The notes: generated from the letters alone by a model not told the origin. 36,266 bases of DNA from JBBQVS01 sp964657325 (GCA_964657325.1 CAZZVE010000032.1:1-36266), one strand, 5' to 3'. Numbered from the stretch's first letter, positions 25,721 through 33,854 are shown. Made by a program: numbers and translations.

Positions 25721-26911
25721 CTATTCAAACGCACTAATTCCCGTGATGGCTTGCCCAATAATCAGAGTATGAATATCGTCTGTCCCCTCGTAAGTAAAAA
25801 CTGATTCCAGGTTGTTCATGTGACGACTGACAGGATATTCCAATGTGATACCGTTTGCACCAAGTACGGTGCGCGCCTCACGTGCCGTCTTGATGGCTTC
25901 ACGTACATTGTTGCGCTTCGCCACAGAAATTTGTACGGGATGAAGCAAGCCCTCATCCTTGAGACGTCCAAGTTGGAGCGCGAGCAACTGACTCTTTACC
26001 AGTTCCGTTGCCATGATTGCGAGTTTTTGCTGCACAAGTTGGAAGCTGGCGATAGGCTTTTTAAATTGCACACGCGTTTTAGCATACTCAAGAGCCATTT
26101 CATAACAGGCACGCGCGGCACCAGTCACGCCCCACGCAATACCAAAACGTGCTTCGTTAAGACATGAGAGTGGCCCACGCATGCCACGGATGTTTGGCAG
26201 CATGTTTGTGGCAGGAATACGACACTCATCGAAATGCAGTTCAGAGGTAATGGATGCGCGCAATGAGAGCTTGTGATGAATGTCGTTAGTGCTAAAACCA
26301 GGCGTGCCACGCTCTACTAGGAAGCCACGCACACCATCCTCGGCCTTTGCCCACACAACCGCGATATCCGCGATACTCCCGTTAGTAATCCACATTTTCG
26401 CGCCGTTAAGCACATAAGAGTCACCATCACGACGCGCCGATGTTATCATGCCACCTGCATCACTGCCAAAGTCAGGCTCGGTGAGACCAAAACAGCCAAT
26501 GATTTCACCCTTTGCCATGCCAGGAAGCCAACGCTGTTTCTGCTCTTCGGAACCAAAGGCATAGATTGGATACATTGCCAATGAACCTTGTACAGAGACG
26601 AACGAGCGCAGGCCACTATCACCAGCCTCTAGCTCCTGACACGCTAGACCATAACATACCGCGCTCAGGCCAGCACAACCGTAGCCTTGCAGATGCATAC
26701 CCAGTAAGCCAAGCTCGGCAACCTCTGGAACAAGTGAGCGTGGAAACGTACCAGCTTCAAAATGCTCGCCGATGATGGGTAACACACGTTCACGAACAAA
26801 CTGACGCACCGTATCGCGCACCATGCGCTCCTCTTCAGAAAGTAAGTGGTCTATGTTATACAAATCAGAGGCAGAAGGCATCTGCACTTTCGGTTCAGCA
26901 GTTGTTGTCAT
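25721..26911 (-). CDS. gcdH: Acyl-CoA dehydrogenase, glutaryl-CoA dehydrogenase-like
   Basis: FAD enzyme of 396 residues, full length for the acyl-CoA dehydrogenase family. Glutaryl-CoA dehydrogenase converts glutaryl-CoA to crotonyl-CoA by dehydrogenation and decarboxylation in lysine/tryptophan breakdown. Closest features to that enzyme are GLRSFVSVQGSL with Arg102, the residue that binds the substrate carboxylate, IYAFGSEEQKQRWLP, GCFGLTEPDFGSD, MWITNGSIADIAVVWA, and TYEGTDDIH with the catalytic Glu375. The Arg and the GCDH-like blocks favour this over straight-chain acyl-CoA dehydrogenases, but activity is inferred. Start ATG 26911 precedes MTTTAEPKV; a GGGATT-type weak ribosome site only. 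Single-gene unit: convergent with the sortase gene, divergent from the glucosaminidase-like gene. Confidence 0.88.
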   Translation of the reverse strand: MTTTAEPKVQMPSASDLYNIDHLLSEEERMVRDTVRQFVRERVLPIIGEHFEAGTFPRSLVPEVAELGLLGMHLQGYGCAGLSAVCYGLACQELEAGDSGLRSFVSVQGSLAMYPIYAFGSEEQKQRWLPGMAKGEIIGCFGLTEPDFGSDAGGMITSARRDGDSYVLNGAKMWITNGSIADIAVVWAKAEDGVRGFLVERGTPGFSTNDIHHKLSLRASITSELHFDECRIPATNMLPNIRGMRGPLSCLNEARFGIAWGVTGAARACYEMALEYAKTRVQFKKPIASFQLVQQKLAIMATELVKSQLLALQLGRLKDEGLLHPVQISVAKRNNVREAIKTAREARTVLGANGITLEYPVSRHMNNLESVFTYEGTDDIHTLIIGQAITGISAFE

Positions 26912-27060
26912 GGTAATGTATAATCCCTTTCGTGATAGTACTCATAAATTGCTCCTCGCCGAGCAACACCTTCTGATATTATATCTCAGAGAGAAGGATA
27001 TCCGTACGAGTCATAACTGTATTCGATTTTTAGAAAAAAGTAATTTTGTTAGAGAGAACT

Positions 27061-27149
27061 AACGGATGCTAACAAGGGGCACCCCTACTATACTTGACGT
27101 GCATAGGCTGCAAAATATATAGTAGGGATGCCCCTTGTTAGCATCCGTT
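27061..27149. repeat. Long inverted repeat (REP-like pair) in a divergent intergenic region
   Basis: Arms 27061-27092 and 27118-27149 match over 32 bases with one mismatch that is a wobble in one RNA strand; the loop is about 25 bases. The inner part reads CTACTATACTT, as in the element at 36168, and the right arm begins TATAGTAGGG. The outer arm sequence differs from the other copies. It lies between two divergent genes, within their upstream regions, so here it cannot serve as a terminator for either neighbour. Confidence 0.8.
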
Positions 27150-27208
27150 GGGGTTATTTACATAGTGATGAGATTTCCTTGCCACCTAGTTAGCGTAGAA
27201 AGGCCCGT

Positions 27209-27850
27209 ATGCCCAAGGCACTTCGACGACGCACCTACCGATCAGCACTGTTACGACGTTATTTGAGAACCGACCTACCTATGGTCTATTATGCACTGGT
27301 TGCTATTGTAATAGGATTTTCCCTTGCCTGGATATTTACTACAACCATTCACATCTCCAAACGAGGCTTCATCTTCACCGCTCCGTCTGCTGGAGAATAT
27401 ACAGTTGCCGGTCCCCCAACTGTTCGCGCGGATTTTATCGATTCCGTCCTGGAACATTACCATTCGCCGGCAGCCGGAAAAGGCAAGGTGTTGTATGACG
27501 ATGGGGTGAAATATAACATTGATCCAGCGTTTGCGCTGGCTTTTTTTATGCAGGAAAGCACCTTTGGCACACAAGGTATTGCTAGAGTGACGCACTCGCT
27601 CGGTAATATTCGTACCGAGGCTGGCTATCCAAGCTATGAGGGTTATCGCCTCTATCATTCATGGGAAGAAGGCTTCAACGATTGGTTTAAGCTCATTAGC
27701 AACTTGTATGTTGAACAATGGGGCCTATCCACCGTCGATCAGATTATTCCAGTGTATGCTCCTACCGCCGACAATAATGACGAGAGTGCTTACATTCAAA
27801 ATGTGAAGAACGCGGTGGATACATGGCGCAACGGAACGATTGTAGTGTAG
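27209..27850 (+). CDS. Membrane-anchored glucosaminidase/lysozyme-like protein
   Basis: Protein of 213 residues: a strongly basic N-terminus (RRRTYRSALLRRYLR), one membrane helix (about 26-46) and an external domain of about 140 residues that resembles the mannosyl-glycoprotein endo-beta-N-acetylglucosaminidase-like (glucosaminidase) fold. The catalytic acid would be Glu116 in AFFMQESTFGT, followed by HSLGNIR and the HSWEEGFNDWF segment seen in this fold. It probably cuts glycan strands of peptidoglycan or another N-acetylglucosamine polymer at the outer face of the membrane. ATG 27209 has AAAGG eight bases upstream. It is divergent from the acyl-CoA dehydrogenase gene, with a large palindrome between. 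No binding domain such as LysM or SH3 is present. Confidence 0.8.
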   Translation: MPKALRRRTYRSALLRRYLRTDLPMVYYALVAIVIGFSLAWIFTTTIHISKRGFIFTAPSAGEYTVAGPPTVRADFIDSVLEHYHSPAAGKGKVLYDDGVKYNIDPAFALAFFMQESTFGTQGIARVTHSLGNIRTEAGYPSYEGYRLYHSWEEGFNDWFKLISNLYVEQWGLSTVDQIIPVYAPTADNNDESAYIQNVKNAVDTWRNGTIVV

Positions 27851-27904
27851 GGGCCACGTTCACGGCGTCCGTCGAAACAAGTTTGGGAATCTAGTAGGAG
27901 TCTA

Positions 27905-27969
27905 ATTCTATTACACCCGTCGGCATCCTACCATGTTGGCAGTACACACAGCACTATTCTATTACACCC
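27905..27969. repeat. Direct repeat ATTCTATTACACCC, two copies
   Basis: The 14-base sequence ATTCTATTACACCC occurs at 27905-27918 and 27956-27969, 51 bases apart (start to start), upstream of the leader ORF and the CDF exporter gene. Spacing close to five helical turns would put both copies on one face of the DNA, so a regulator-binding pair is possible. Confidence 0.4.
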
Positions 27970-28047
27970 TGTGACGCGAGGAGTAATTGATTAAATGTTA
28001 CTATTCTTAGTACTGAGACGTAAGAAATCTAAGTGCAAGGAATGCGT

Positions 28048-28083
28048 ATGAAGAAACCCAAGAAAGTACTGACTCACTTATGA
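28048..28083 (+). CDS. Putative 11-codon leader ORF overlapping the CDF exporter start
   Basis: A short frame reads MKKPKKVLTHL and stops at TGA 28081-28083, overlapping the ATG of the exporter gene (28080) as ATGA. It has AAGGA six bases before its ATG, whereas the exporter start has no ribosome site of its own. An earlier in-frame ATG (28042) would add two residues. The arrangement suggests translational coupling: ribosomes ending the leader restart on the exporter. Length and composition (four Lys) give no family. Confidence 0.4.
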   Translation: MKKPKKVLTHL

Positions 28084-29102
28084 CGAACTTTGAGAAAAAG
28101 AGCAATAGTTTGCAAGAAGTACCAAAAGTGCCCCCTACTACCGAACAGCAGACATCTTCTGATGAAAATACCTCCCGACATGGGCAAAAAGAAATTGTTG
28201 CTTCTACCCCTACAGCAGCACAACGCTTTGCTCAGGCTGTGTGGGGGCCACTCTTTGGATTAGGAGTGAATCTTGTTCTTGTGGTGGTAAAAGTCATCGC
28301 GGGTCTTGCATCTGGGTCCGTAGCATTACTTGCTGATGCAGGTCACTCAGGAGCCGATATTGTCAATAATACTCTTATTCTAGCGTCTCTACTCTATGCT
28401 CGTCGTGGTGCCGATGAGACGCATCCCTATGGGCATGATCGAGCAGAAGTGCTAGCAGCCATTACCTCAGCTTTTATCCTTATGGCAACGGGTCTCTTCT
28501 TTGGGTGGGACTCCATTCAAAAAATCATCGTTGGAACTCCTGAACCATCATTACTCGCACTGTGGGTTGCCGTAGGCACATTGGTGATTAAACTGGTGGT
28601 GGCGTGGATTGAGCAGGGTATTGGAAAAAAAGTGCAGTCGCAAGCAGTCCAGGCTGACGCTCGTGATAATCTGTCTGATGTTTTTAGTTCAGGAGCGGTG
28701 ATCGTTGGCGTCATTGCAGCGCAGTTTGGTAATTCGCGTATGGATGGCATTGCAGGGCTAGTCATCGCCTTTCTGATCTTGTTTAACGCGGTACAAATAG
28801 CGACGAAAGCTAGTCACGAACTGCTCGATCATAATTTGGATGTGAAGACACTCGAAGCGGTACGTAGTGCAGCTAATCAGGTTTTGGGAGTAACTGTTAT
28901 CGCAGTCACTGGCCGTGAGCATGGGAGTGATGTCTTGGTAGAACTGAGCATACAGGTAGATGCACAGCTTACCGTTACTCAGGGAGTGATGTTAGCTGAA
29001 GAGGTCCGTCAAACGGTCTATACAGAGGTGCCTCATGTAGGCGACGTGGTCGTGGAACTCAATACCAACCACTTCGCACGTCTGCGCGGCAAACTTCGCT
29101 AA
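28080..29102 (+). CDS. Cation diffusion facilitator (CDF) metal exporter
   Basis: Protein of 340 residues that exports divalent metal in exchange for protons. A polar N-terminal tail of about 50 residues precedes six membrane helices (about 55-235) and a C-terminal cytoplasmic metal-sensing domain (about 250-330). Transport-site residues: His89-x3-Asp93 in helix 2 (ADAGHSGAD) and Asp196-x3-Asp200 in helix 5 (DARDNLSD); the HPYGHDRAE loop (115-123) is typical of the FieF/MamM branch. The mixed His-Asp and Asp-Asp set does not point to one metal, so Zn, Fe, Mn or Co are all open. Translation probably depends on the short leader ORF that overlaps its ATG. No metal regulator is adjacent. Confidence 0.92.
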   Translation: MTNFEKKSNSLQEVPKVPPTTEQQTSSDENTSRHGQKEIVASTPTAAQRFAQAVWGPLFGLGVNLVLVVVKVIAGLASGSVALLADAGHSGADIVNNTLILASLLYARRGADETHPYGHDRAEVLAAITSAFILMATGLFFGWDSIQKIIVGTPEPSLLALWVAVGTLVIKLVVAWIEQGIGKKVQSQAVQADARDNLSDVFSSGAVIVGVIAAQFGNSRMDGIAGLVIAFLILFNAVQIATKASHELLDHNLDVKTLEAVRSAANQVLGVTVIAVTGREHGSDVLVELSIQVDAQLTVTQGVMLAEEVRQTVYTEVPHVGDVVVELNTNHFARLRGKLR

Positions 29103-29165
29103 ACACCTCAATGCAAAGCACTCTATTAGAGGGACAAATATGCGTAAAACTTCAAACCAAACCGC

Positions 29166-29194
29166 TTGACAAATCCCAAATGTTCTGATACTAT
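29166..29194 (+). promoter_or_regulatory. Strong vegetative promoter of the tRNA-Arg gene
   Basis: Perfect -35 TTGACA (29166-29171), 17-base spacer, -10 TACTAT (29189-29194). Transcription would begin near 29201, about 29 bases before the mature tRNA. Confidence 0.85.
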
Positions 29195-29229
29195 GTTTCT
29201 ACAGTGAAGCAAGAACTTCACATATGTCT

Positions 29230-29302
29230 GTACCCGTAGCTCAGTGGATAGAGCGATAGATTGCGGATCTATAGGCCGTAGGTTCGATCCCTATCGGGTA
29301 CG
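29230..29302 (+). tRNA. tRNA-Arg (anticodon GCG)
   Basis: The 73 bases fold into a full cloverleaf: acceptor GTACCCG/CGGGTAC, D-stem GCTC/GAGC with loop AGTGGATA, anticodon stem ATAGA/TCTAT with loop TTGCGGA, variable AGGCC, and T-arm GTAGG-TTCGATC-CCTAT, with G as discriminator. The anticodon is GCG, reading CGC and CGU (Arg); A20 in the D-loop and C35 agree with arginine identity. CCA is not encoded. Most bacteria read these codons with an ACG anticodon edited to inosine, so GCG is uncommon. Monocistronic, with its own promoter and terminator. Confidence 0.93.
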
Positions 29303-29312
29303 CCTTTTCTTT

Positions 29313-29351
29313 TGTCGGAGTGGTAACTATGTATGCCATTCCGACATTTTT
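29313..29351 (+). terminator. Intrinsic terminator of the tRNA-Arg gene
   Basis: Stem 29313-29323 (TGTCGGAGTGG) pairs with 29336-29346 over 11 bases with one G-T wobble, 12-base loop, followed at once by TTTTT. It lies 10 bases past the tRNA. Its position also shows that the ROK gene starts downstream (29401), not at the upstream in-frame GTG 29320. Confidence 0.8.
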
Positions 29352-29400
29352 GATTACAGACCAGTTTTTCTTCGATGTTATCAACGTCTGGAATAAGATA

Positions 29401-30258
29401 ATGAGTGATATGACTCCCTCATACATAGGTATAGATATCGGTGGCACAAACACGCGCATCGCCCTCTTTTCAACATTGAATACACCACAGTGTACTGTTC
29501 TCGCACGCTTCCCCACGTTTTCTTCTTGTGAGGAGCAAATACAACATATCGTTACAGCTCTACAAGATGTATCCTCTATCGCTGGCATCGGCGTTTCTAT
29601 TGGCGCACGGATTGCGAAGGACGGACGCACGGTAGTCTTTGGACCAAATGTACCTGACTACATCGGCAAGCCCTTTGCACAAGACCTTACAGACCGCTTT
29701 TCCTGTCCCGTCCGTCTGGCACACGATACCGTATGCGGCTTATTGGGCGAGCAGGCATTTGGAAGCATTCAACATGATGAACGGAGCGCCTACCTCACCG
29801 TCTCGACAGGAACAGGTGCCGCAATTCATCTACAAAAGGCGGGAATGAGACTAACAATTTCAATCGAGATTGGGCATCAACTACTTGATGGCAACACACG
29901 TCGGTGCTTGTGCGGACAGATAGGATGCCTGGAAACGTATACAGGTGGTAGGCAATTAGAATTACGGCTAGGCAAGCCGCTTACACAGGTGACGGACTCC
30001 GCGTTTTGGAAATTGTTCACAGAGAAGCTGGCACTGGGCCTTGTTAATCTCGCTCAACTCACAAAGGTCGAGACAATTGCAATAAGTGGTGGCATTGTCC
30101 TCTCACGACCTTTTTTGCTTGAACGCGTACAGTCTCTCGTCAACGAAAAGCTGCAAGGTGCGACACTTACACTACGTCTTGCAGTGCTTGGTGAAAACGC
30201 GCCGATTGTGGGAGCAGCTTTGTTGCTTGCTACGCCAGAAGAGACAATTTTGCATTGA
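29401..30258 (+). CDS. ROK-family sugar kinase (glucokinase-like)
   Basis: Cytoplasmic protein of 285 residues of the ROK family, which phosphorylates glucose or related sugars with ATP. Motifs: phosphate-binding YIGIDIGGTNTRIALF at the start, VRLAHDTVCGLLGE with the catalytic Asp (the usual Asn before it is His), TVSTGTGAAI, sugar-binding EIGHQ, and the zinc signature RRCLCGQIGCLE with its three cysteines. There is no N-terminal helix-turn-helix, so this is a kinase rather than a ROK repressor. ATG 29401 fits the family; ATG 29410 is possible. The ribosome site is weak (GGA nine bases before). The next gene follows 24 bases on, so they are probably co-transcribed. Glucose is the likely, not proven, substrate. 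Confidence 0.88.
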   Translation: MSDMTPSYIGIDIGGTNTRIALFSTLNTPQCTVLARFPTFSSCEEQIQHIVTALQDVSSIAGIGVSIGARIAKDGRTVVFGPNVPDYIGKPFAQDLTDRFSCPVRLAHDTVCGLLGEQAFGSIQHDERSAYLTVSTGTGAAIHLQKAGMRLTISIEIGHQLLDGNTRRCLCGQIGCLETYTGGRQLELRLGKPLTQVTDSAFWKLFTEKLALGLVNLAQLTKVETIAISGGIVLSRPFLLERVQSLVNEKLQGATLTLRLAVLGENAPIVGAALLLATPEETILH

Positions 30259-30282
30259 TGGAGTGAGAAAGGATTTCAAATT

Positions 30283-31083
30283 ATGGCTATTCGAGTGTGT
30301 GTAGCAGGCGCGACAGGCTGGACCGGTAGCGCGGTGACAGGTGCTATCTTAGCATCAAGCGAATTTCAACTTGTGGGTGCCGTTGCTCGCCGACACGCAG
30401 GCAAAGATATTGGGGAGGTACTAGGTCATGGTAGTGCCAACATAAATATTGTCGCCTCCCTAGAAGAAGCATTGGCGGTCCCAACAGATGTCCTCATTGA
30501 CTATACTGGACCTGACGTGGTGAAGGAACACATTCTGGCTGCACTGGACAAAGGCGTTCGCGTGGTTGTTGGAACATCTGGGTTGACCGCGAGTGACTAC
30601 ACAGACATTGCACAAAGAGCAGAGGCCCAAAAGCTTGGAGTCATTGCGGCAGGCAACTTCTCCATGACTGCTGCCCTAGCAAAGCATTTTTCCTTGATTG
30701 CGGCTCAATATCTACCATCCTGGGAGATTCTTGATTACGCCAGTGCCGCAAAAATTGATGCTCCCAGCGGGACAACTCGCGAACTCGCTGAAGAACTGGC
30801 AACCATCTCCCAAAATCAATTGGGAGTTGCTCTTGAAAATACTCATGGTTCAAAAGAGGCGCGTGGGGCAACAATTGACGGGACACAAGTTCATTCAATA
30901 CGCCTACCAAGTTATGTTATTGCGTTTGAAACGATTTTTGGGTTGCCCGATGAGCGTTTGAGTATTCGCCACGATGCTGGCTCTGGTGCCCAACCGTATG
31001 TGAGTGGGACACTCCTTGCAGCAAGGAAAGTGCAAGAGATGAATGGACTGGTGCGCGGATTAGATCGGCTCCTTTTTCATTGA
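30283..31083 (+). CDS. DapB-like dihydrodipicolinate reductase family protein, active-site His absent
   Basis: Protein of 266 residues with the two-domain layout of 4-hydroxy-tetrahydrodipicolinate reductase (lysine/diaminopimelate pathway): nucleotide-binding VCVAGATGWTG at the start, DVLIDYTGPDVV, VVGTSGLT, then KIDAPSGTTRE (157-167), HSIRLPSYV and IRHDAGSGAQPYVSGTLLAARKV. The canonical active-site block is E-x-H-H-x-x-K-x-D-A-P-S-G-T; here the preceding residues are DYASAAK, so the His that acts as acid/base is missing while Lys157 and the DAPSGT loop remain. It belongs to a divergent branch and may use another substrate. ATG 30283 has GAAAGGA nine bases before. It follows the ROK gene by 24 bases; no other lysine-pathway gene is nearby. 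Confidence 0.75.
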   Translation: MAIRVCVAGATGWTGSAVTGAILASSEFQLVGAVARRHAGKDIGEVLGHGSANINIVASLEEALAVPTDVLIDYTGPDVVKEHILAALDKGVRVVVGTSGLTASDYTDIAQRAEAQKLGVIAAGNFSMTAALAKHFSLIAAQYLPSWEILDYASAAKIDAPSGTTRELAEELATISQNQLGVALENTHGSKEARGATIDGTQVHSIRLPSYVIAFETIFGLPDERLSIRHDAGSGAQPYVSGTLLAARKVQEMNGLVRGLDRLLFH

Positions 31084-31276
31084 ACATATAACGTATCCAC
31101 ATTATTTGTCAATATTCGTTTTCCAGGGACTTTTGGCATACATTCCTCCATTCCGTGCCTCTTTCCCTTGTCTACATGTGCTTTTTCCCCGATAGAGAAC
31201 AGTAGTAACACATAAATAGCTGTGTTATAGTGAGGGAAAACCAAACTACTTCTGTTAGTGTAGGAGGAGTGGGATA

Positions 31277-33775
31277 ATGAGTACATCGAATAAGTATACA
31301 ACAGAGGCAAGACAGGCGTTCGCGTATGCGCGCGAAGAGGCTGTCCGCTTGAAACATAGATCGGTGGGACCAGAACATTTGTTACTGGGACTGCTGAAAT
31401 TGAACGACACACTCATCGAGGGCTTATTTTTATCACTTCATGTGAGTACGATGCGTGTCGCACAAGCTATAGAATTTGTCATGGGACGTGGTACGAAGGG
31501 GCATAGCAATGAGCCTGCATTGAACACTGCTGCACGTCACGTTATTAGCTATGCTGAAACGGAGGCAGCGCGAGCGGCAAGCGACCTTATTGGTGTTGAG
31601 CATCTTTTGCTTGGTATCTTTGGTGAGGAGAATGGCATCGCGGCAGGAGTGTTGGGTAGCTTTAACATGTCGATTGAGGCAACGCGTGAGCAGCTTGCGA
31701 CAATGACACCGATTGGACTTGAGCAAGTGCTGTACTCGAAACAGTATCAGGCACGCTACGACGCAACACCAACGCTAAATCAGGTCAGCCGCGATCTCAC
31801 GGCTGCCGCTATTGCTGGAACGCTTGACCCTATGATTGGGCGCGAGGACGAGCTAGAACGCACAATGCAAATTCTTTCACGTCGCTCAAAGAACAACCCT
31901 GTACTGCTCGGCCCTGCCGGTGTCGGGAAAACAGCGATTGCCGAGGGGCTAGCGCAACGCATCCTCGATGGCAAGGTTCCTGATACGCTCTCGAATAGGC
32001 GCGTTGTCGCACTCGATGTTGCCATGCTCACAGTCGGGACCAAGTTTCGCGGCGACTACGAAGAGCGTCTGAAAAAGATTATGCAAGAGATTCTCACAGA
32101 TAAGGGCATTATCATCGTCATTGATGAACTGCACACATTGATGAGTAGCGGTGTCGCGGAAGGTTCGATAGATGCGGCGAACCTTTTCAAGCCGATGCTA
32201 GCTCGTGGAGAGTTTCAGTGTATTGGAGCCACAACGTATGACGAGTACCGCAAGACGGTAGAGGGCGATCCGGCGTTAGAGCGACGCTTTCAGCCGATAC
32301 AGGTACGCGAGACAAACGCGCAGGAGACGAGCGAGATTCTACGCGGCTTACGTTCGCGCTATGAAGAGTTTCATCATGTCGCCATTAGCGACGAAGCGTT
32401 GATAGCGGCGGTGCAGATGTCTTCACGCTACATCCAGGGCCGCTATCAACCCGATAAGTCTCTTGATTTGATAGACGAGGCAGCGGCACATATCAGTGTG
32501 CAACGTACTGTGGTACCGGAGGACATTCGGCGCATACGTGACGAAATTGTTGTAGTGCAACGTGACAAAGAGCATGAGATTCGTCAGCATAACTTCGCGC
32601 TCGCATCTCTACATCGTGGACGCGAGCTGCGCCTGCGTCAGGATTTGCGTACACGAGAATATACGTGGCAGAGCCAGCAGCAAGAACACACGCCAGTAGT
32701 GGGTGAACAGCAGATCGCAGAGATCGTCGCAAAGTGGACAGGCATTCCTGTAGCGCAGATCGCATCAGCAGAGGCACAACGCCTACTCATGTTGGAAGAA
32801 GAGTTGCATACACGCGTTATTGGACAACACGAGGCAGTGCAGGCAGTCGCAAAAGCGATACGACGTTCACGCACAAATATACGGAATAGCCAGCGTCCAA
32901 TTGGCTCGTTTCTCTTTGTCGGTCCAACTGGCGTCGGAAAGACCGAATTGGCGCGTGCGTTGGCGGGAACGCTTTTTGGCGATGAGGATGCGTTACTCAA
33001 GCTTGACATGTCTGAGTTCATGGAAAACCATACCGTTTCGCGTCTCATCGGTGCCCCTCCTGGATATGTCGGGTATGATAGCGCGGGTCAGTTGACCGAG
33101 GCCGTCCGTCGTCGCCCGTACAGTGTTGTCTTGCTCGACGAAATTGAAAAGGCACATCCCAAAATCTTTGATCTGCTCTTACAGATTCTTGATGATGGTT
33201 GCCTGACTGATACGCGCGGGCAAACGGTAGATTTCCGTAACACTCTTATAATTATGACCTCCAACGTGGGGACAGCATATGTCAAAGCCAACGAGATGAC
33301 CTTTACCACGCGTCGCCGTAATAGAGAAGAGGAGGCAAGCATAGCTCACGAGAGGATGCGCGATGCAGTTACCCCTGCATTAAAAGAGATGTTCAAGCCT
33401 GAGCTACTCAACCGTATCGACGAGATTGTGCTTTTTCACGCGTTAGAGCAGACACATCTACATGAGATCGTTGATATCATGATCGCGCAAACGCAAAAAC
33501 GTCTCTTGGAACAAGCCATCACAATGGAGGTGAGTACAGAGGCACGCAACCTGTTGGTAAAACACGGCTACGACCCTGTGTATGGAGCACGTCCACTAAG
33601 ACGAACTGTGCAACGTATGCTAGAAGACATGCTAGCAGAAGCGATTTTACAGGGAGAGTGTGTGCCGAACGATGCAATTGTTGTTGATGCTACAGATGAA
33701 CAACTGAGTCTGCATAAGACGACGCTTATGATAGCAGAGATGGCAACAACCAATAGTAAATACGAGGCGGCATAA
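31277..33775 (+). CDS. clpC: ClpC-type AAA+ ATPase (Clp/Hsp100)
   Basis: Protein of 832 residues that unfolds proteins using ATP. It has two N-terminal Clp repeats (about 4-145, e.g. SVGPEHLLLGLL and GVEHLLLGIF), a first AAA domain with Walker A GPAGVGKT (about 212-219) and Walker B VIDELHT, a short middle domain (about 400-470) as in ClpC rather than the long ClpB coiled coil, and a second AAA domain with GPTGVGKT (about 549-556), LLDEIEKAHP and FKPELLNRIDE. The loop that in ClpP partners carries the LGF/VGF tripeptide reads EMTFTTRRRN here (about 672-681), so ClpP docking is doubtful. The ATG at 31277 is preceded by GTAGGAGGAG, an excellent ribosome site. Single gene; convergent with the F420 oxidoreductase gene across a large palindrome. 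Confidence 0.92.
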   Translation: MSTSNKYTTEARQAFAYAREEAVRLKHRSVGPEHLLLGLLKLNDTLIEGLFLSLHVSTMRVAQAIEFVMGRGTKGHSNEPALNTAARHVISYAETEAARAASDLIGVEHLLLGIFGEENGIAAGVLGSFNMSIEATREQLATMTPIGLEQVLYSKQYQARYDATPTLNQVSRDLTAAAIAGTLDPMIGREDELERTMQILSRRSKNNPVLLGPAGVGKTAIAEGLAQRILDGKVPDTLSNRRVVALDVAMLTVGTKFRGDYEERLKKIMQEILTDKGIIIVIDELHTLMSSGVAEGSIDAANLFKPMLARGEFQCIGATTYDEYRKTVEGDPALERRFQPIQVRETNAQETSEILRGLRSRYEEFHHVAISDEALIAAVQMSSRYIQGRYQPDKSLDLIDEAAAHISVQRTVVPEDIRRIRDEIVVVQRDKEHEIRQHNFALASLHRGRELRLRQDLRTREYTWQSQQQEHTPVVGEQQIAEIVAKWTGIPVAQIASAEAQRLLMLEEELHTRVIGQHEAVQAVAKAIRRSRTNIRNSQRPIGSFLFVGPTGVGKTELARALAGTLFGDEDALLKLDMSEFMENHTVSRLIGAPPGYVGYDSAGQLTEAVRRRPYSVVLLDEIEKAHPKIFDLLLQILDDGCLTDTRGQTVDFRNTLIIMTSNVGTAYVKANEMTFTTRRRNREEEASIAHERMRDAVTPALKEMFKPELLNRIDEIVLFHALEQTHLHEIVDIMIAQTQKRLLEQAITMEVSTEARNLLVKHGYDPVYGARPLRRTVQRMLEDMLAEAILQGECVPNDAIVVDATDEQLSLHKTTLMIAEMATTNSKYEAA

Positions 33776-33854
33776 AAATAAAACACGTGATGCAGAAACA
33801 CGTTGCTGTGTGCATCGCGTACAGCAACGTGTTTCTGCATCACGTGTTTTATTT
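33776..33854. terminator. 34-bp perfect palindrome shared as terminator by two convergent genes
   Basis: Arms 33776-33809 and 33821-33854 are perfectly complementary over 34 bases with an 11-base loop. The left arm begins on the base after the clpC stop codon and the right arm contains the stop codon of the opposite gene. Both ends are A/T-rich (AAATAAAA and TTTTATTT), so the hairpin plus T-rich tail can end transcription in either direction. The sequence is unlike the GTAG-type repeats. Confidence 0.8.

Noticed and set aside
29320..29400. N-terminal extension of the ROK kinase from GTG 29320
   Set aside because: It overlaps the stem of the tRNA terminator, and ROK proteins begin right before the IGIDIGGTN motif, which fits ATG 29401.
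31167..31194. CTTG-N16-CCCCGATA before the clpC-type gene, similar to a sigma-32 heat-shock promoter
   Set aside because: Sigma-32 control belongs to Proteobacteria and the match is partial; no CIRCE or HAIR operator is present either, so I treat it as chance.
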